Assembly (NCBI GenBank): GCA_020848655.1
Contig: JADLHU010000056.1
Span: 1-53,496, forward strand
Reading direction: 5' to 3'
Origin: Novosphingobium sp.
GTDB lineage: Bacteria > Pseudomonadota > Alphaproteobacteria > Sphingomonadales > Sphingomonadaceae
DNA: 53,496 bases
Shown here: in pieces, positions 53,463 to 53,496 of the stretch
How positions within the stretch are numbered: position 1 is the stretch's first letter
Layout of the letters: each line of letters begins with the position of its first letter
Translations under genes and position numbers: made by a program
Notes under the pieces: generated by a model
Seen by the model: the letters and a program-made list of their open reading frames with translations, nothing else
What the model was told of the DNA's origin: nothing
Database searches by the model: none

Positions 53463-53496
53463 CGTTCGTGTCGAGCGCAGTCGAGCCACGTGGCCC
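53463..53496. repeat. Partial intergenic palindromic repeat at right edge
   Basis: TTCGTGTCGAGCGCAGTCGA near the window end resembles half of a short palindromic repeat common between sphingomonad genes. Only one arm is in the window, so the call is tentative. Confidence 0.4.

Overview
The window looks like chromosomal DNA of an alphaproteobacterium of the order Sphingomonadales, probably near Novosphingobium. The grounds are a high-GC sequence, two large TonB-dependent receptors, the housekeeping order gpmA-purE-purK-folA-ribF-ileS-lspA-DUF3035 lipoprotein, and GC-rich palindromic repeats of a kind common in this group. This placement is inferred from gene content; no marker-gene comparison could be run. 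No phage, insertion sequence, CRISPR array or rRNA operon was seen.

Region 1 (1-4588, minus strand) is nitrate assimilation: nasT and nasS (nitrate-responsive antitermination) upstream of nrtA-nrtB-nrtD (ABC nitrate uptake; nrtD runs off the left edge). The nrtA leader holds a hairpin whose hexaloop fits the A1/G4 ANTAR rule, followed by an intrinsic terminator, as expected for NasT control.

Region 2 (4746-23343) is the most unusual part. A plus-strand run encodes a CHASE2-class III adenylate cyclase, a pentaheme cytochrome c, a two-domain HbpS/GlcG-like lipoprotein, an outer-membrane beta-barrel translationally coupled to a 1343-residue decaheme cytochrome with a C-terminal LVIVD-type propeller, and a nitronate monooxygenase gene broken by an in-frame amber codon. 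A convergent minus-strand run encodes an FAD/NAD(P)-two cyclic-nucleotide-binding domains-four [4Fe-4S] fusion, a membrane cytochrome b-like protein, an FHA-TM-decaheme cytochrome, and a CpdA-like cyclic-nucleotide phosphodiesterase. Read together, this is a candidate electron conduit from cytoplasmic NAD(P)H through the inner membrane and periplasm to the outer membrane, with 25 c-heme motifs in three proteins and its own make/sense/destroy cAMP circuit. A CcmI-like TPR gene (cytochrome c maturation) is divergent from it.

Region 3 (24384-37722) holds a Pycsar-effector-like membrane protein with glutamate dehydrogenase, a transhydrogenase (sthA) lacking both redox cysteines, a class I glutamine amidotransferase, a YezD (DUF2292)-TonB receptor unit, a Tat-exported phospholipase C, and a second TonB receptor divergent from a MurR/RpiR regulator across an 8-bp inverted repeat.

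Region 4 (37750-44820, minus) is a CecR/YbhGFSR-like tripartite ABC-2 efflux operon with its own TetR regulator, a TetR-type palindrome and a NodT-family outer-membrane factor.

Region 5 (45091-53496) is tRNA-Thr(GGU) followed by plus-strand housekeeping genes. ileS carries an in-frame palindromic repeat of about 37 codons, and a small upstream gene carries a 15-bp tandem repeat.
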